From Halictus rubicundus (lineage: Eukaryota > Arthropoda > Insecta > Hymenoptera > Halictidae): a stretch of 64,000 bases of DNA. Position 1 is the stretch's first letter. Each line of letters starts with the position of its first letter. Where the stretch lies: the NCBI RefSeq assembly GCF_050948215.1, contig NW_027488707.1, positions 124,001-188,000 on the forward strand. The letters are read 5' to 3'. The notes beneath the pieces are model-generated. The model did not search any database, had not been told where the DNA came from, and was given only the letters and a program-made list of their open reading frames with translations. The translations under genes were made by a program, and so were the position numbers. Of the stretch, positions 15,601-29,699 are shown piece by piece.

Positions 15601-18600
15601 AATCCTATCCTATCCTCAATCCTATCCTATCTTCTATCCTATCCTATCCTCTATCCTATCCAATTCCCTATCCGATCCTCTATCCTATCCAATCCTCTAT
15701 CCTATACTCTATCCTATCCTATCCTATATACTATCCTATACTATCCTATCCTCTATCCTATCCTATCTCCTACCCTATCCTCTATTCGATCCTCTCCACT
15801 ATAATATCGTATCCTCTATCCTATCCTATCCTCTATCCTATCCAAACCTCTATCCTATCCTACCTCGATCCTATCTTATCCCCAATCCTATATTATCCTC
15901 AATCCTATCCTATCCTCTACCCTATCCTATTCTCTATCCTATCCTATCCTATATCCTATCCTATACTATCCTATCCTCTATTCTATCCTATCCTCTATCC
16001 TATCCTATTCTCTATCCTATCCTGTATCCTATCCTATCCTCTATCCTATCCTATCCTCTATCCTATCCTATCCTCTATCCTATCCTATCCTCGATCCTAT
16101 ATTATCCTCAATCCTATCCTATCCTCTATCCTATCCTATTCTCTATCCTATCCTATCCTATATCCTATCCTATACTATCCTATCCTCTATCCTATCCTAT
16201 CCTCTACCCTATCCTATCCTCTATCCTATCCTATCCTCTATCCTATCCTATCCTCTATCCAATCCTATCATCTATCCTATCCTATCCTCTATCCTATCCT
16301 ATCCTCTATCCTATCCTATCCTCTATCCTATCCAATCCTGTATCTTATCCGATCCTCTAACCTATCCTATCCTCTATAATATCCTATCCCCTATCCTATC
16401 CTCTATTTGATCCTCTCCACTGTAATATCGTATCCTCTATCCTATCCTGTCCTCTATCCTATAATATCATCCATCCTATCATATTCTATATCCTACCCTA
16501 TACTATCCCCTATCGTATCCTATCCTCTATCCTATTCAATCCTATATCCTATCCTCTATCCTATCCTATCCTCTATCCTATCCTATCCTCTATCGTCTCC
16601 TGTCCTCTATCCTATCCAATCCCCTATCCTATCCTCTATCCTATCCTATTCTCTATCCTATCCTATCCTATATCCTATCCTATACTATCCTATCCTCTAT
16701 CCTATCCTATCCTCTATCCTATCCTATTCTCTATCCTATCCTGTATCCTATCCTATCCTCTATCCTATCCTATCCTCTATCCTATCCTATCCTCTATCCT
16801 ATCCTATCCTCTATCGTCTCCTGTCCTCTATCCTATCCTATCCTCTATCCTATTCTATACTCCATCCTATCCTATCCGCTATCCTATCCTATCCTCTATC
16901 CTATCCAATCCCCGATCCTATCCTCTATAATATCCAATCACCTATCCTAGCCTCTATTCAATCCTATACTCTATCCTATCCTATCCTCTTTCCTATCCTA
17001 TCCTCTATCCTATCCAAACCTCTATCCTATCCAATCCCCTATCCTATCCTCTATCTCATCCTATCCTCTATCCTATCCTATCCTCTATCCTATCCTATCC
17101 CCTACCCTATCCTCTATTCGATCCTCTCCACTATAATATCGTATCCTCTATCCTATCCTATCCTCTATCCTATCCAAACCTCTATCCTATCCTACCTCGA
17201 TACTATCTTATCCCTAATCCTATATTATCCTCAATCCTATCCTATCCTCTACCCTATCCTATTCTCTATCCTATCCTATCCTATATCCTATCCTATACTA
17301 TCCTATCCTCTATCCTATCCTATCCTCTATCCTATCCTATTCTCTATCCTATCCTGTATCCTATCCTATCCTCTATCCTATCCTATCCTCTATCCTATCC
17401 TATCCTCTATCCTATCCTATCCTCGATCCTATATTATCCTCAATCCTATCCTATCCTCTATCCTATCCTATTCTCTATCCTATCCTATCCTATATCCTAT
17501 CCTATACTATCCTATCCTCTATCCTATCCTATCCTCTATCCTATCCTATCCTCTATCCTATCCTATCCTCTATCCTATCCTATCCTCTATCCTATCCTAT
17601 CCTCTATCCTATCCTATCCTCTATCCTATCCTATCCTCTATCCTATCCTATCCTCTATCCTATCCTATCCTCTATCCTATCCTATCCTCTATCCTATCCT
17701 ATCCTCTATCCTATCCTATCCTCTATCCTATCCTATCCTCTATCCTATCCTATCCTCTATCCTATCCTATCCTCTATCCTATCCTATCCTCTATCCTATC
17801 CTATCCTCTATCCTATCCTATCCTCTATCCTATCCTATCCTCTATCCTATCCAATCCTGTATCTTATCCGATCCTCTAACCTATCCTATCCTCTATAATA
17901 TCCTATCCCCTATCCTATCCTCTATTTGATCCTCTCCACTGTAATATCGTATCCTCTATCCTATCCTGTCCTCTATCCTATAATATCATCCATCCTATAA
18001 TATTCTATATCCTACCCTATACTATCCTCTATCGTATCCTATCCTCTATCCTATTCAATCCTATATCCTATCCTCTATCCTATCCTATCCTCTATCGTCT
18101 CCTGTCCTCTATCCTATCCAATCCCCTATCCTATCCTCTATCCTATCCTATTCTCTATCCTATCCTATCCTATATCCTATCCTATACTATCCTATCCTCT
18201 ATCCTATCCTATCCTCTATCCTATCCTATTCTCTATCCTATCCTGTATCCTATCCTATCCTATCCTCTATCCTATCCTATCCTCTATCCTATCCTATCCT
18301 CTATCCTATCCTATCCTCTATCGTCTCCTGTCCTCTATCCTATCCTATCCTCTATCCTATTATATACTCCATCCTATCCTATCCGCTATCCTATCCTATC
18401 CTCTATCCTATCCAATCCCCGATCCTATCCTCTATAATATCCAATCACCTATCCTATCCTCTATTCAATCCTATACTCTATCCTATCCTATCCTCTACAA
18501 TATCGTATCCGCTATCCTATCCTATCCTCTATCCTATCCAATCCTATATCCTATACTCTATCCTATCCTATCCTCTATCCTATCCTATCCTCGATCCTAT

Positions 18601-21600
18601 ATTATCCTCAATCCTATCCTATCCTCTATCCTATCCTATTCTCTATCCTATCCTATCCTATATCCTATCCTATACTATCCTATCCTCTATCCTATCCTAT
18701 CCTCTTTCCTATCCTATCCTCTATCCTATCCAAACCTCTATCCTATCCTACCTCGATCCTATCTTATCCCCAATCCTATCCTATCCTCTATCCTATCCTA
18801 TTCTCTATCCAATCCTCTATCCTATCCTATCCTCTATCCTATCCTATCCTCTATCCTATCCTGTCCTCTATCCTATCCTACCCTCAATCCTATCCTATCC
18901 TCTAGCCTACCCTGTCCTCTATCCTATCCTATCCTCAATCCTATCCTATCCTCTATCCTATCCTATCCTGTATCCTATCCTATCCTCTATCCTATCCAAC
19001 CCTCTATCCTATACTCTATCCTATCCTATCCTATATACTAACCTATACTATCCTATCCTCTATCCTATCCTATCTCCTACCCTATCCTCTATTCGATCCT
19101 CTCCACTATAATATCGTATCCTCTATCCTATCCTATCTTCTATCCTATCCAAACCTCTATCCTATCCTACCTCGATCCTATCTTATCCCCAATCCTATCC
19201 TATCCTCTATCCTATCCTATTCTCTATCCTATCCTATCCTCTATCCTATCCTGTCCTCTGTCCTATCCTATCCTCTATCCTATCCTATCCTCTATCGTCT
19301 CCTATCCTCTATCCTATCCTATCCTCTATCCTATCCTATCCTCTATCCTATCCTATCCTCTATCCTATCCTATCCTCTATCCTATCCTATCCTCTATCCT
19401 ATCCTATCCTCTATCCTATCCTGTCCTCTATCCTATCCTATCCTCAATCCTATCCTATCCTCTATCCTATCCTATCCTCTATCCTATCCTATCCTCTATC
19501 CTATCCGATCCTCTATCCTATCCTATCCTCTATAATATCGTATCCTCTATCATATCCTATCCTATTTCCTTTAATGTAATATATCCTATCCTATTCTCTA
19601 TGCTATCCTATCCTCTATCCTATTCTATCAACTATCCTATCCAATCCCCTATCCTATCCTCTATCCGATCCTATCCTCTATCCTATCCTATCCTCTATCC
19701 TATCCTATCCTCTATCCTATCCTATCCTCTATCCTATCCTATCCTCTATCCTATCCTATCCTCTATCATATCCTATTCCCTATCCTATCCACTATCCTAT
19801 CGTATCATCTATCCCATCCAATCCTCTATCCTATCCGATCCTCTATCCTATCCGATCCTCTATCCTATCCTATCCTCTATAATACAGTATCCTCTATTAT
19901 ATCCTATCCTCCTTCCTATAATATCATCTATCCAATCCTATTCTCTATCCTATCCTATCCCCTATCCTATCCTATCCTCTATCCTACCCTATCCTCTATC
20001 CTATCCTACCTCGATCCTATCTTATCCCCAATCCTATCCTATCCTCTATCCTATCCTATTCTCTATCCTATCCTCTATCCTATCCTATCCTGTCCTCTAT
20101 CCTATCCTATCCTCAATCCTATCCTATCCTCTATCCTATCCTATCCTCTATCCTATCCTATCCTCTATCCTATCCAGCCTCTATCCTATCCAATACTGTA
20201 TCTTATCCGATCCTCTATCCTATCCTATCCTCTATAATATCCTATCCCCTATCCTACCCTCTATTCGATCCTCTCCACTATAATATCGTATCCTCTATCC
20301 TATCCTATCCTCTATCCTATCCAATCCCCTATCCGATCATCTATCCTATCCTATCCTCAATCCTATCCTATCCTCTATAATATCGTGTCCTCTATCCTAT
20401 CCTATCCTCTATCCTATCCCATCCTCTATCCTATCCTATCCTCTCCTCAATAATATCCTATCCCCTATCCTATCCTCTATACTATCCTATCCCCTATCCT
20501 ATCCTCTATTCGATCCTCTCCACTATAATATCGTATCCTCTATCCTATCCTATCCTCTATCCTATCCAATCCCCTATCCGATCCTCTATCCTATCCTATC
20601 CTCAATCCTATCCTATCCTCAATCCTATTCTATCCTCTATCCTATTCAATCCTATATCCTATATTCTATCGTATTCTATCCTTTATCCTACCCTATCCTC
20701 TATCCTATCCTATATTCTATTCTATCCTATCTTCTATCCTATCGTATCGTCTATCGTATCCTATCCTCTATCCTATAATCTATCCTCAATCCTATCCTCT
20801 ATACTATCCTATCCTCTATCCTATCCTATCCTCTATCCTATCCTATCCTCTATCCTATCCTGTCCTCTATCCTATCCTATCCTCAATCCTATCCTATCCT
20901 CTATCGTATCCTATCCTCTATCCTATCCTATCCTCTATCCTATCCTATCCTCTATCCTATCCAATACTGTATCTTATCAGATCCTCTAGCCTATCCTATC
21001 CTCTGTAATATCCTATCCCCTATCCTATCCTCTATTCGATCCTCTCCACTATAATATCGTATCCTCTATCCTATCCTATCCTCTATCCTATCGTATCCTC
21101 CATCCTATCCTATTCTCTGCCCTGTCCTATTGTCTATCCTATCCACTATCCTATCGTATAATCTATCCTATCCAATCCTCTATCCTATCCGATCCTCTAT
21201 CCTATCCTATCCTCTATCCTATCCTCTATCCTATCCTATCCTCTATCCTATCCTATCCTCTATCCTATCCTATCCTCTATTCTATCCTATCCTCTAGCCC
21301 ATCCTATTCTCTATCCAATCCTACCCTATCCTCTATCGTATCCTCTTCTGTATCCTATCCAATCCTATATCGTATCCTCTATCCTATCCTATCCTCTATC
21401 CTATCCTATCCTATCCTCTATCCTATCCAATCCTATATCGTATCCTCTATCCTATCCTATCCTCTATCCTATCCTATCCTATCCTCTATCCTATCCTCTA
21501 TCCTATCATCTATCCTATCCTATCCTCCATCCTATCCTATCCTCTATCCTATCCGATCCTCTATTCTATACTATCCTCTATAATATCGTATCCTCTATCA

Positions 21601-22326
21601 TATCCTATCCTCTATCCTATCCTATCCTCTATCCTATCCTATCCTCTATCCTATCCTATCCTCTATCCTATCCTCTCCTCAATAATATCCTATCCCCTAT
21701 CCTATCCTCTATACTATCCTATCCCCTATCCTATCCTCTATTCGATCCTCTCCACTATAATATCGTATCCTCTATCCTATCCTATCGTCTATCCTATCCA
21801 ATCCCCTATCCGATCCTCTATCCTATCCTATCCTCAATCCTATCCTATCCTCAATCCTATCCTATCCTCTATCCTATTCAATCCTATATCCTATATTCTA
21901 TCGTATTCTATCCTTTATCCTATCCTATCCTCTATCCTATCCTATATTCTATCCTATCCTATCTTCTATCCTATCGTATCCTCTATCGTATCCTATCCTC
22001 TATCCTATAATCTATCCTCAATCCTATCCTCTATATTATCCTGTCCTCTTTTAAAATCGTATCATCTATCCTATCCAATCCTCTATCCTATCCAATCCTC
22101 TATCCTATCCTATCCTCTATAATATCGTATCCTGTATCATATCCTATACTCTTTCCTATAATCTCATCTATCCTATCCTATCCTCTATCGTCTCCTATCC
22201 TCTATCCTATCCTATCCTCTATCCTATCCTATCCTCTATCCTATCCTATCCTCTATCCTATCCTATCCTCTATCCTATCCTATCCTCTATCCTATCCTGT
22301 CCTCTATCCTATCCTATCCTCAATCC
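12645..22326 (+). repeat. Macro-repeat, copy 2 (about 9.7 kb)
   Basis: Directly adjoins copy 1 and repeats its ordered variants throughout. Relative to copy 1 it has about 208 bp more near 14.35-14.56 kb, so its internal tandem period (CCAGC at 12954 and 14653) is 1,699 rather than 1,491 bp. It has one 17-bp unit fewer in the homogeneous stretch at 17.51-17.85 kb. It has about 776 bp more at 18.97-19.745 kb, including the TTTCCTTTAATGTAAT variant also found at 24.0-24.7 kb. The two copies otherwise look nearly identical base for base. Confidence 0.85.
17510..17851 (+). repeat. Homogeneous 17-bp run (about 20 units)
   Basis: Counterpart in macro-repeat copy 2 of the run at 8608-8966. The single-unit length difference is shown by the drop in offset between flanking markers from 8,902 to 8,885 bp. 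Confidence 0.85.
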
Positions 22327-23895
22327 TATCCTATCCTCTATCCTATCCTATCCTCTATCCTATCCTATTCTCTATCCTATCCTATCCTCTATCCTATCCA
22401 ATACTGTATCTTATCAGATCCTCTAGCCTATCTTATCCTCTGTAATATCCTACCCCCTATCCTATCCTCTATTCGATCCTCTCCACTATAATATCGTATC
22501 CTCTATCCTATCCTATCCTCTATCCTATCGTATCCTCCATCCTATCCTATTCTCTGCCCTGTCCTATTCTCTATCCTATCCACTATCCTATCGTATAATC
22601 TATCCTATCCAATCCTCTATCCTATCCGATCCTCTATCCTATCCTATCCTCTATCCTATCCTATCCTCTATAATACAGTATCCTCTATTATATCCTATCC
22701 TCCTTCCTATAATATCATCTATCCAATCCTATTCTCTATCCTATCCTATCCCCTATCCTATCCTATCCTCTATCCTACCCTATCCTCTATCCTATCCTAT
22801 CCTCTATCCGATCCTAACCTCTATCCTATCCTCTATCCTATCCTATCCTCTATCCTATCCTATCCTCTATCCTATCCTATCCTCTATTCTATCCTATCCT
22901 CTAGCCCATCCTATTCTCTATCCAATCCTACCCTATCCTCTATCGTATCCTCTTCTGTATCCTATCCAATCCTATATCGTATCCTCTATCCTATCCTATC
23001 CTCTATCCTATCCTATCCTATCCTCTATCCTATCCTCTATCCTATCCTCTATCCTATCCTATCCTCCATCCTATCCTATCCTCTATCCTATCCGATCCTC
23101 TATTCTATACTATCCTCTATAATATCGTATCCTCTATCCTATCCTATCGTCTATCCTATCCAATCCCCTATCCCATCCTCTATCCTATCCTATCCTCAAT
23201 CCTATCCTATCCTCAATCCTATCCTATCCTCTATCCTATTCAATCCTATATCCTATATTCTATCGTATTCTATCCTTTATCCTATCCTATCCTCTATCCT
23301 ATCCTATATTCTATCCTATCCTATCTTCTATCCTATCGTATCCTCTATCGTATCCTATCCTCTATCCTATAATCTATCCTCAATCCTATCCTCTATACTA
23401 TCCTGTCCTCTTTTAAAATCGTATCATCTATCCTATCCAATCCTCTATCCTATCCAATCCTCTATCCTATCCTATCCTCTATAATATCGTATCCTGTATC
23501 ATATCCTATACTCTTTCCTATAATCTCATCTATCCTATCCTATCCTCTATCGTCTCCTATCCTCTATCCTATCCTATCCTCTATCCTATCCTATCCTCCA
23601 TCCTATTCTATCCTCTATCCTATCCTATCCTCTATCCTATCCTATCCTCTATCCTATCCTATCCTCTATCCTATCCTGTCCTCTATCCTATCCTATCCTC
23701 AATCCTATCCTATCCTCTATCCTATCCTATCCTCTATCCTATCCTATTCTCTATCCTATCCTATCCTCTATCCTATCCAATACTGTATCTTATCAGATCC
23801 TCTAGCCTATCCTATCCTCTGTAATATCCTATCCCCTATCCTATCCTCTATTCGATCCTCTCCACTATAATATCGTATCCTCTATCCTATCCTAT
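21600..23895 (+). repeat. 3,746-bp-spaced duplication, copy 1
   Basis: Variants AATAAT (21681) and TTTTAAAATCG (22049, 23411) recur at +3,746 bp (25427, 25795, 27157). It overlaps the right end of macro-repeat copy 2, so its sequence is shared with 12.0-12.65 kb as well. Edges are approximate. Confidence 0.75.
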
Positions 23896-23999
23896 CCTCT
23901 ATCCTATCGTATCCTCCATCCTATCCTATTCTCTGCCCTGTCCTATTCTCTATCCTATCCACTATCCTATCGTATAATCTATCCTATCCAATCCTCTAT

Positions 24000-24710
24000 C
24001 CTATCCGATCCTCTATCCTATCCTATCCTCTATAATATCGTATCCTCTATCATATCCTATCCTATTTCCTTTAATGTAATATATCCTATCCTATTCTCTA
24101 TGCTATCCTATCCTCTATCCTATTCTATCAACTATCCTATCCAATCCCCTATCCTATCCTCTATCCGATCCTATCCTCTATCCTATCCTATCCTCTATCC
24201 TATCGTATAATCTATCCTATCCAATCCTCTATCCTATCCGATCCTCTATCCTATCCTATCCTCTATAATATCGTATCCTCTATCATATCCTATCCTATTT
24301 CCTTTAATGTAATATATCCTATCCTATTCTCTATGCTATCCTATCCTCTATCCTATTCTATCAACTATCCTATCCAATCCCCTATCCTATCCTCTATCCG
24401 ATCCTATCCTCTATCCTATCCTATCCTCTATCCTATCCTATCCTCTATCCTATCCTATCCTCTATCCTATCCGATCCTCTATCCTATCCTATCCTCTATA
24501 ATATCGTATCCTCTATCATATCCTATCCTATTTCCTTTAATGTAATATATCCTATCCTATTCTCTATGCTATCCTATCCTCTATCCTATTCTATCAACTA
24601 TCCTATCCAATCCCCTATCCTATCCTCTATCCGATCCTATCCTCTATCCTATCCTATCCTCTATCCTATCCTATCCTCTATCCTATCCTATCCTCTATCC
24701 TATCCTATCC
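24000..24710 (+). repeat. 233-bp higher-order unit, about three copies
   Basis: The rare variant TTAATGTAAT occurs at 24071, 24304 and 24537, exactly 233 bp apart each time, followed each time by TCTATGCTATCC and TATCAACTATCC. 233 is not a multiple of 17 (13 units plus 12), consistent with one two-pentamer unit per copy. Confidence 0.85.
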
Positions 24711-25770
24711 TCTATCATATCCTATTCCCTATCCTATCCACTATCCTATCGTATCATCTATCCCATCCAATCCTCTATCCTATCCGATCCTCTATCCTAT
24801 CCGATTCTCTATCCTATCCTATCCTCTATAATACAGTATCCTCTATTATATCCTATCCTCCTTCCTATAATATCATCTATCCAATCCTATTCTCTATCCT
24901 ATCCTATCCCCTATCCTATCCTATCCTCTATCCTACCCTATCCTCTATCCTATCCTACCTCGATCCTATCTTATCCCCAATCCTATCCTATCCTCTATCC
25001 TATCCTATTCTCTATCCTATCCTCTATCCTATCCTATCCTGTCCTCTATCCTATCCTATCCTCAATCCTATCCTATCCTCTATCCTATCCTATCCTCTAT
25101 CCTATCCTATCCTCTATCCTATCCAGCCTCTATCCTATCCAATACTGTATCTTATCCGATCCTCTATCCTATCCTATCCTCTATAATATCCTATCCCCTA
25201 TCCTATCCTCTATTCGATCCTCTCCACTATAATATCGTATCCTCTATCCTATCCTATCCTCTATCCTATCCAATCCCCTATCCGATCATCTATCCTATCC
25301 TATCCTCAATCCTATCCTATCCTCTATAATATCGTGTCCTCTATCCTATCCTATCCTCTATCCTATCCTATCCTCTATCCTATCCTATCCTCTATCCTAT
25401 CCTATCCTCTATCCTATCCTCTCCTCAATAATATCCTATCCCCTATCCTATCCTCTATACTATCCTATCCCCTATCCTATCCTCTATTCGATCCTCTCCA
25501 CTATAATATCGTATCCTCTATCCTATCCTATCGTCTATCCTATCCAATCCCCTATCCGATCCTCTATCCTATCCTATCCTCAATCCTATCCTATCCTCAA
25601 TCCTATCCTATCCTCTATCCTATTCAATCCTATATCCTATATTCTATCGTATTCTATCCTTTATCCTATCCTATCCTCTATCCTATCCTATATTCTATCC
25701 TATCCTATCTTCTATCCTATCGTATCCTCTATCGTATCCTATCCTCTATCCTATAATCTATCCTCAATCC
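24710..25770 (+). repeat. Partial copy of the 19.75-20.8 kb block
   Basis: Markers CATAT (19767) and CCAGC (20178) recur at 24716 and 25127, an offset of 4,949 bp, and the same block is also at 10.1-10.5 kb. It is thus a third partial copy of macro-repeat sequence. Edges are approximate. Confidence 0.7.
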
Positions 25771-27640
25771 TATCCTCTATATTATCCTGTCCTCTTTTAA
25801 AATCGTATCATCTATCCTATCCAATCCTCTATCCTATCCAATCCTCTATCCTATCCTATCCTCTATAATATCGTATCCTGTATCATATCCTATACTCTTT
25901 CCTATAATCTCATCTATCCTATCCTATCCTCTATCGTCTCCTATCCTCTATCCTATCCTATCCTCTATCCTATCCTATCCTCTATCCTATCCTATCCTCT
26001 ATCCTATCCTATCCTCTATCCTATCCTATCCTCTATCCTATCCTGTCCTCTATCCTATCCTATCCTCAATCCTATCCTATCCTCTATCCTATCCTATCCT
26101 CTATCCTATCCTATTCTCTATCCTATCCTATCCTCTATCCTATCCAATACTGTATCTTATCAGATCCTCTAGCCTATCTTATCCTCTGTAATATCCTACC
26201 CCCTATCCTATCCTCTATTCGATCCTCTCCACTATAATATCGTATCCTCTATCCTATCCTATCCTCTATCCTATCGTATCCTCCATCCTATCCTATTCTC
26301 TGCCCTGTCCTATTCTCTATCCTATCCACTATCCTATCGTATAATCTATCCTATCCAATCCTCTATCCTATCCGATCCTCTATCCTATCCTATCCTCTAT
26401 CCTATCCTATCCTCTATAATACAGTATCCTCTATTATATCCTATCCTCCTTCCTATAATATCATCTATCCAATCCTATTCTCTATCCTATCCTATCCCCT
26501 ATCCTATCCTATCCTCTATCCTACCCTATCCTCTATCCTATCCTATCCTCTATCCGATCCTAACCTCTATCCTATCCTCTATCCTATCCTATCCTCTATC
26601 CTATCCTATCCTCTATCCTATCCTATCCTCTATTCTATCCTATCCTCTAGCCCATCCTATTCTCTATCCAATCCTACCCTATCCTCTATCGTATCCTCTT
26701 CTGTATCCTATCCAATCCTATATCGTATCCTCTATCCTATCCTATCCTCTATCCTATCCTATCCTATCCTCTATCCTATCCTCTATCCTATCCTCTATCC
26801 TATCCTATCCTCCATCCTATCCTATCCTCTATCCTATCCGATCCTCTATTCTATACTATCCTCTATAATATCGTATCCTCTATCCTATCCTATCGTCTAT
26901 CCTATCCAATCCCCTATCCCATCCTCTATCCTATCCTATCCTCAATCCTATCCTATCCTCAATCCTATCCTATCCTCTATCCTATTCAATCCTATATCCT
27001 ATATTCTATCGTATTCTATCCTTTATCCTATCCTATCCTCTATCCTATCCTATATTCTATCCTATCCTATCTTCTATCCTATCGTATCCTCTATCGTATC
27101 CTATCCTCTATCCTATAATCTATCCTCAATCCTATCCTCTATACTATCCTGTCCTCTTTTAAAATCGTATCATCTATCCTATCCAATCCTCTATCCTATC
27201 CAATCCTCTATCCTATCCTATCCTCTATAATATCGTATCCTGTATCATATCCTATACTCTTTCCTATAATCTCATCTATCCTATCCTATCCTCTATCGTC
27301 TCCTATCCTCTATCCTATCCTATCCTCTATCCTATCCTATCCTCCATCCTATTCTATCCTCTATCCTATCCTATCCTCTATCCTATCCTATCCTCTATCC
27401 TATCCTATCCTCTATCCTATCCTGTCCTCTATCCTATCCTATCCTCAATCCTATCCTATCCTCTATCCTATCCTATCCTCTATCCTATCCTATCCTCTAT
27501 CCTATCCTATCCTCTATCCTATCCAATACTGTATCTTATCAGATCCTCTAGCCTATCCTATCCTCTGTAATATCCTATCCCCTATCCTATCCTCTATTCG
27601 ATCCTCTCCACTATAATATCGTATCCTCTATCCTATCCTA
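25345..27640 (+). repeat. 3,746-bp-spaced duplication, copy 2
   Basis: Carries the same ordered variants as 21.6-23.9 kb. It diverges near 27640, where the copy switches to the TCCTTCCTATAATATC variant. A third, partial version follows to about 28.8 kb (TTTTAAAATCG at 28548). Confidence 0.75.
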
Positions 27641-29699
27641 TCCTCCTTCCTATAATATCATCTATCCAATCCTATTCTCTATCCTATCCTATCCCCTATC
27701 CTATCCTATCCTCTATCCTACCCTATCCTCTATCCTATCCTATCCTCTATCCGATCCTAACCTCTATCCTATCCTCTATCCTATCCTATCCTCTATCCTA
27801 TCCTATCCTCTATCCTATCCTATCCTCTATTCTATCCTATCCTCTAGCCCATCCTATTCTCTATCCAATCCTACCCTATCCTCTATCGTATCCTCTTCTG
27901 TATCCTATCCAATCCTATATCGTATCCTCTATCCTATCCTATCCTCTATCCTATCCTATCCTATCCTCTATCCTATCCTCTATCCTATCCTCTATCCTAT
28001 CCTATCCTCCATCCTATCCTATCCTCTATCCTATCCGATCCTCTATTCTATACTATCCTCTATAATATCGTATCCTCTATCATATCCTATCCTCTATCCT
28101 ATCCTATCCTCTATCCTATCCTATCCTCTATCCTATCCTATCCTCTATCCTATCCTATCCTCTATCCTATCCTCTCCTCAATAATATCCTATCCCCTATC
28201 CTATCCTCTATACTATCCTATCCCCTATCCTATCCTCTATTCGATCCTCTCCACTATAATATCGTATCCTCTATCCTATCCTATCGTCTATCCTATCCAA
28301 TCCCCTATCCCATCCTCTATCCTATCCTATCCTCAATACTATCCTATCCTCAATCCTATCCTATCCTCTATCCTATTCAATCCTATACCCTATACTCTAT
28401 CGTATTCTATCCTTTATCCTATCCTATCCTCTATCCTATCCTATATTCTATCCTATCCTATCTTCTATCCTATCGTATCCTCTATCGTATCCTATCCTCT
28501 ATCCTATAATCTATCCTCAATCCTATCCTCTATACTATCCTGTCCTCTTTTAAAATCGTATCATCTATCCTATCCAATCCTCTATCCTATCCAATCCTCT
28601 ATCCTATCCTATCCTCTTTAATATCGTATCCTGTATCATATCCTATACTCTTTCCTATAATCTCATCTATCCTATCCTATCCTCTATCGTCTCCTATCCT
28701 CTATCCTATCCTATCCTCTATCCTATCCTATCCTCCATCCTATTCTATCCTCTATCCTATCCTATCCTCTATCCTATCCTATCCTCTATCCTATCGTATC
28801 CTCCATCCTATCCTATTCTCTGCCCTGTCCTATTCTCTATCCTATCCACTATCCTATCGTATAATCTATCCTATCCAATCCTCTATCCTATCCGATCCTC
28901 TATCCTATCCTATCCTCTATAATATCCTATCCTCTATCCTATCCTATCCTCTATCCTATCCTATCCTCTATCCTATCCGATCCTCTATCCTATCCTATCC
29001 TCTATAATATCGTATCCTCTATCATATCCTATCCTATTTCCTTTAATGTAATATATCCTATCCTATTCTCTATGCTATCCTATCCTCTATCCTATTCTAT
29101 CAACTATCCTATCCAATCCCCTATCCTATCCTCTATCCGATCCTATCCTCTATCCTATCCTATCCTCTATCCTATCCTATCCTCTATCCTATCCTCTATC
29201 CTATCCTATCCTCTATCATATCCTCTCCTCTATCCTATCCTATGCTCTATTATATCCTATCCTCTATCCTATCGTATCCTCTATCGTCTCCTATTCTCTA
29301 TCCTATCCAATACCATATCCTATCCTCTATCTTATCCTATCCTCTATCCTATCCAATCCTCCGTCCTATCCTATCCTCTATAATATCGTATCCCTTATCA
29401 TATCCTATCCCCTTTCCTATAATATCATCTATCCTATCCTATCCTCTATCCTATCCTATCCTCTATTCTATCCTATCCTCTATCCTATCCTATCCTCTAT
29501 TCTGTCCTATCCTCTATCCTATCCTATCCTCTATCCTATCTTATCCTGTATCCTATCCTATCCTCTATCCTATCCTATCCTCTATCCCATCCTATTCTCT
29601 ATCCAATCCTATCCTATCCTCTATCGTATCCTATTCTCTATCCAATCCTATCCTATCCTCTATCGTATCCTATTCTCTATCCTATGCAATCCTCTATCC

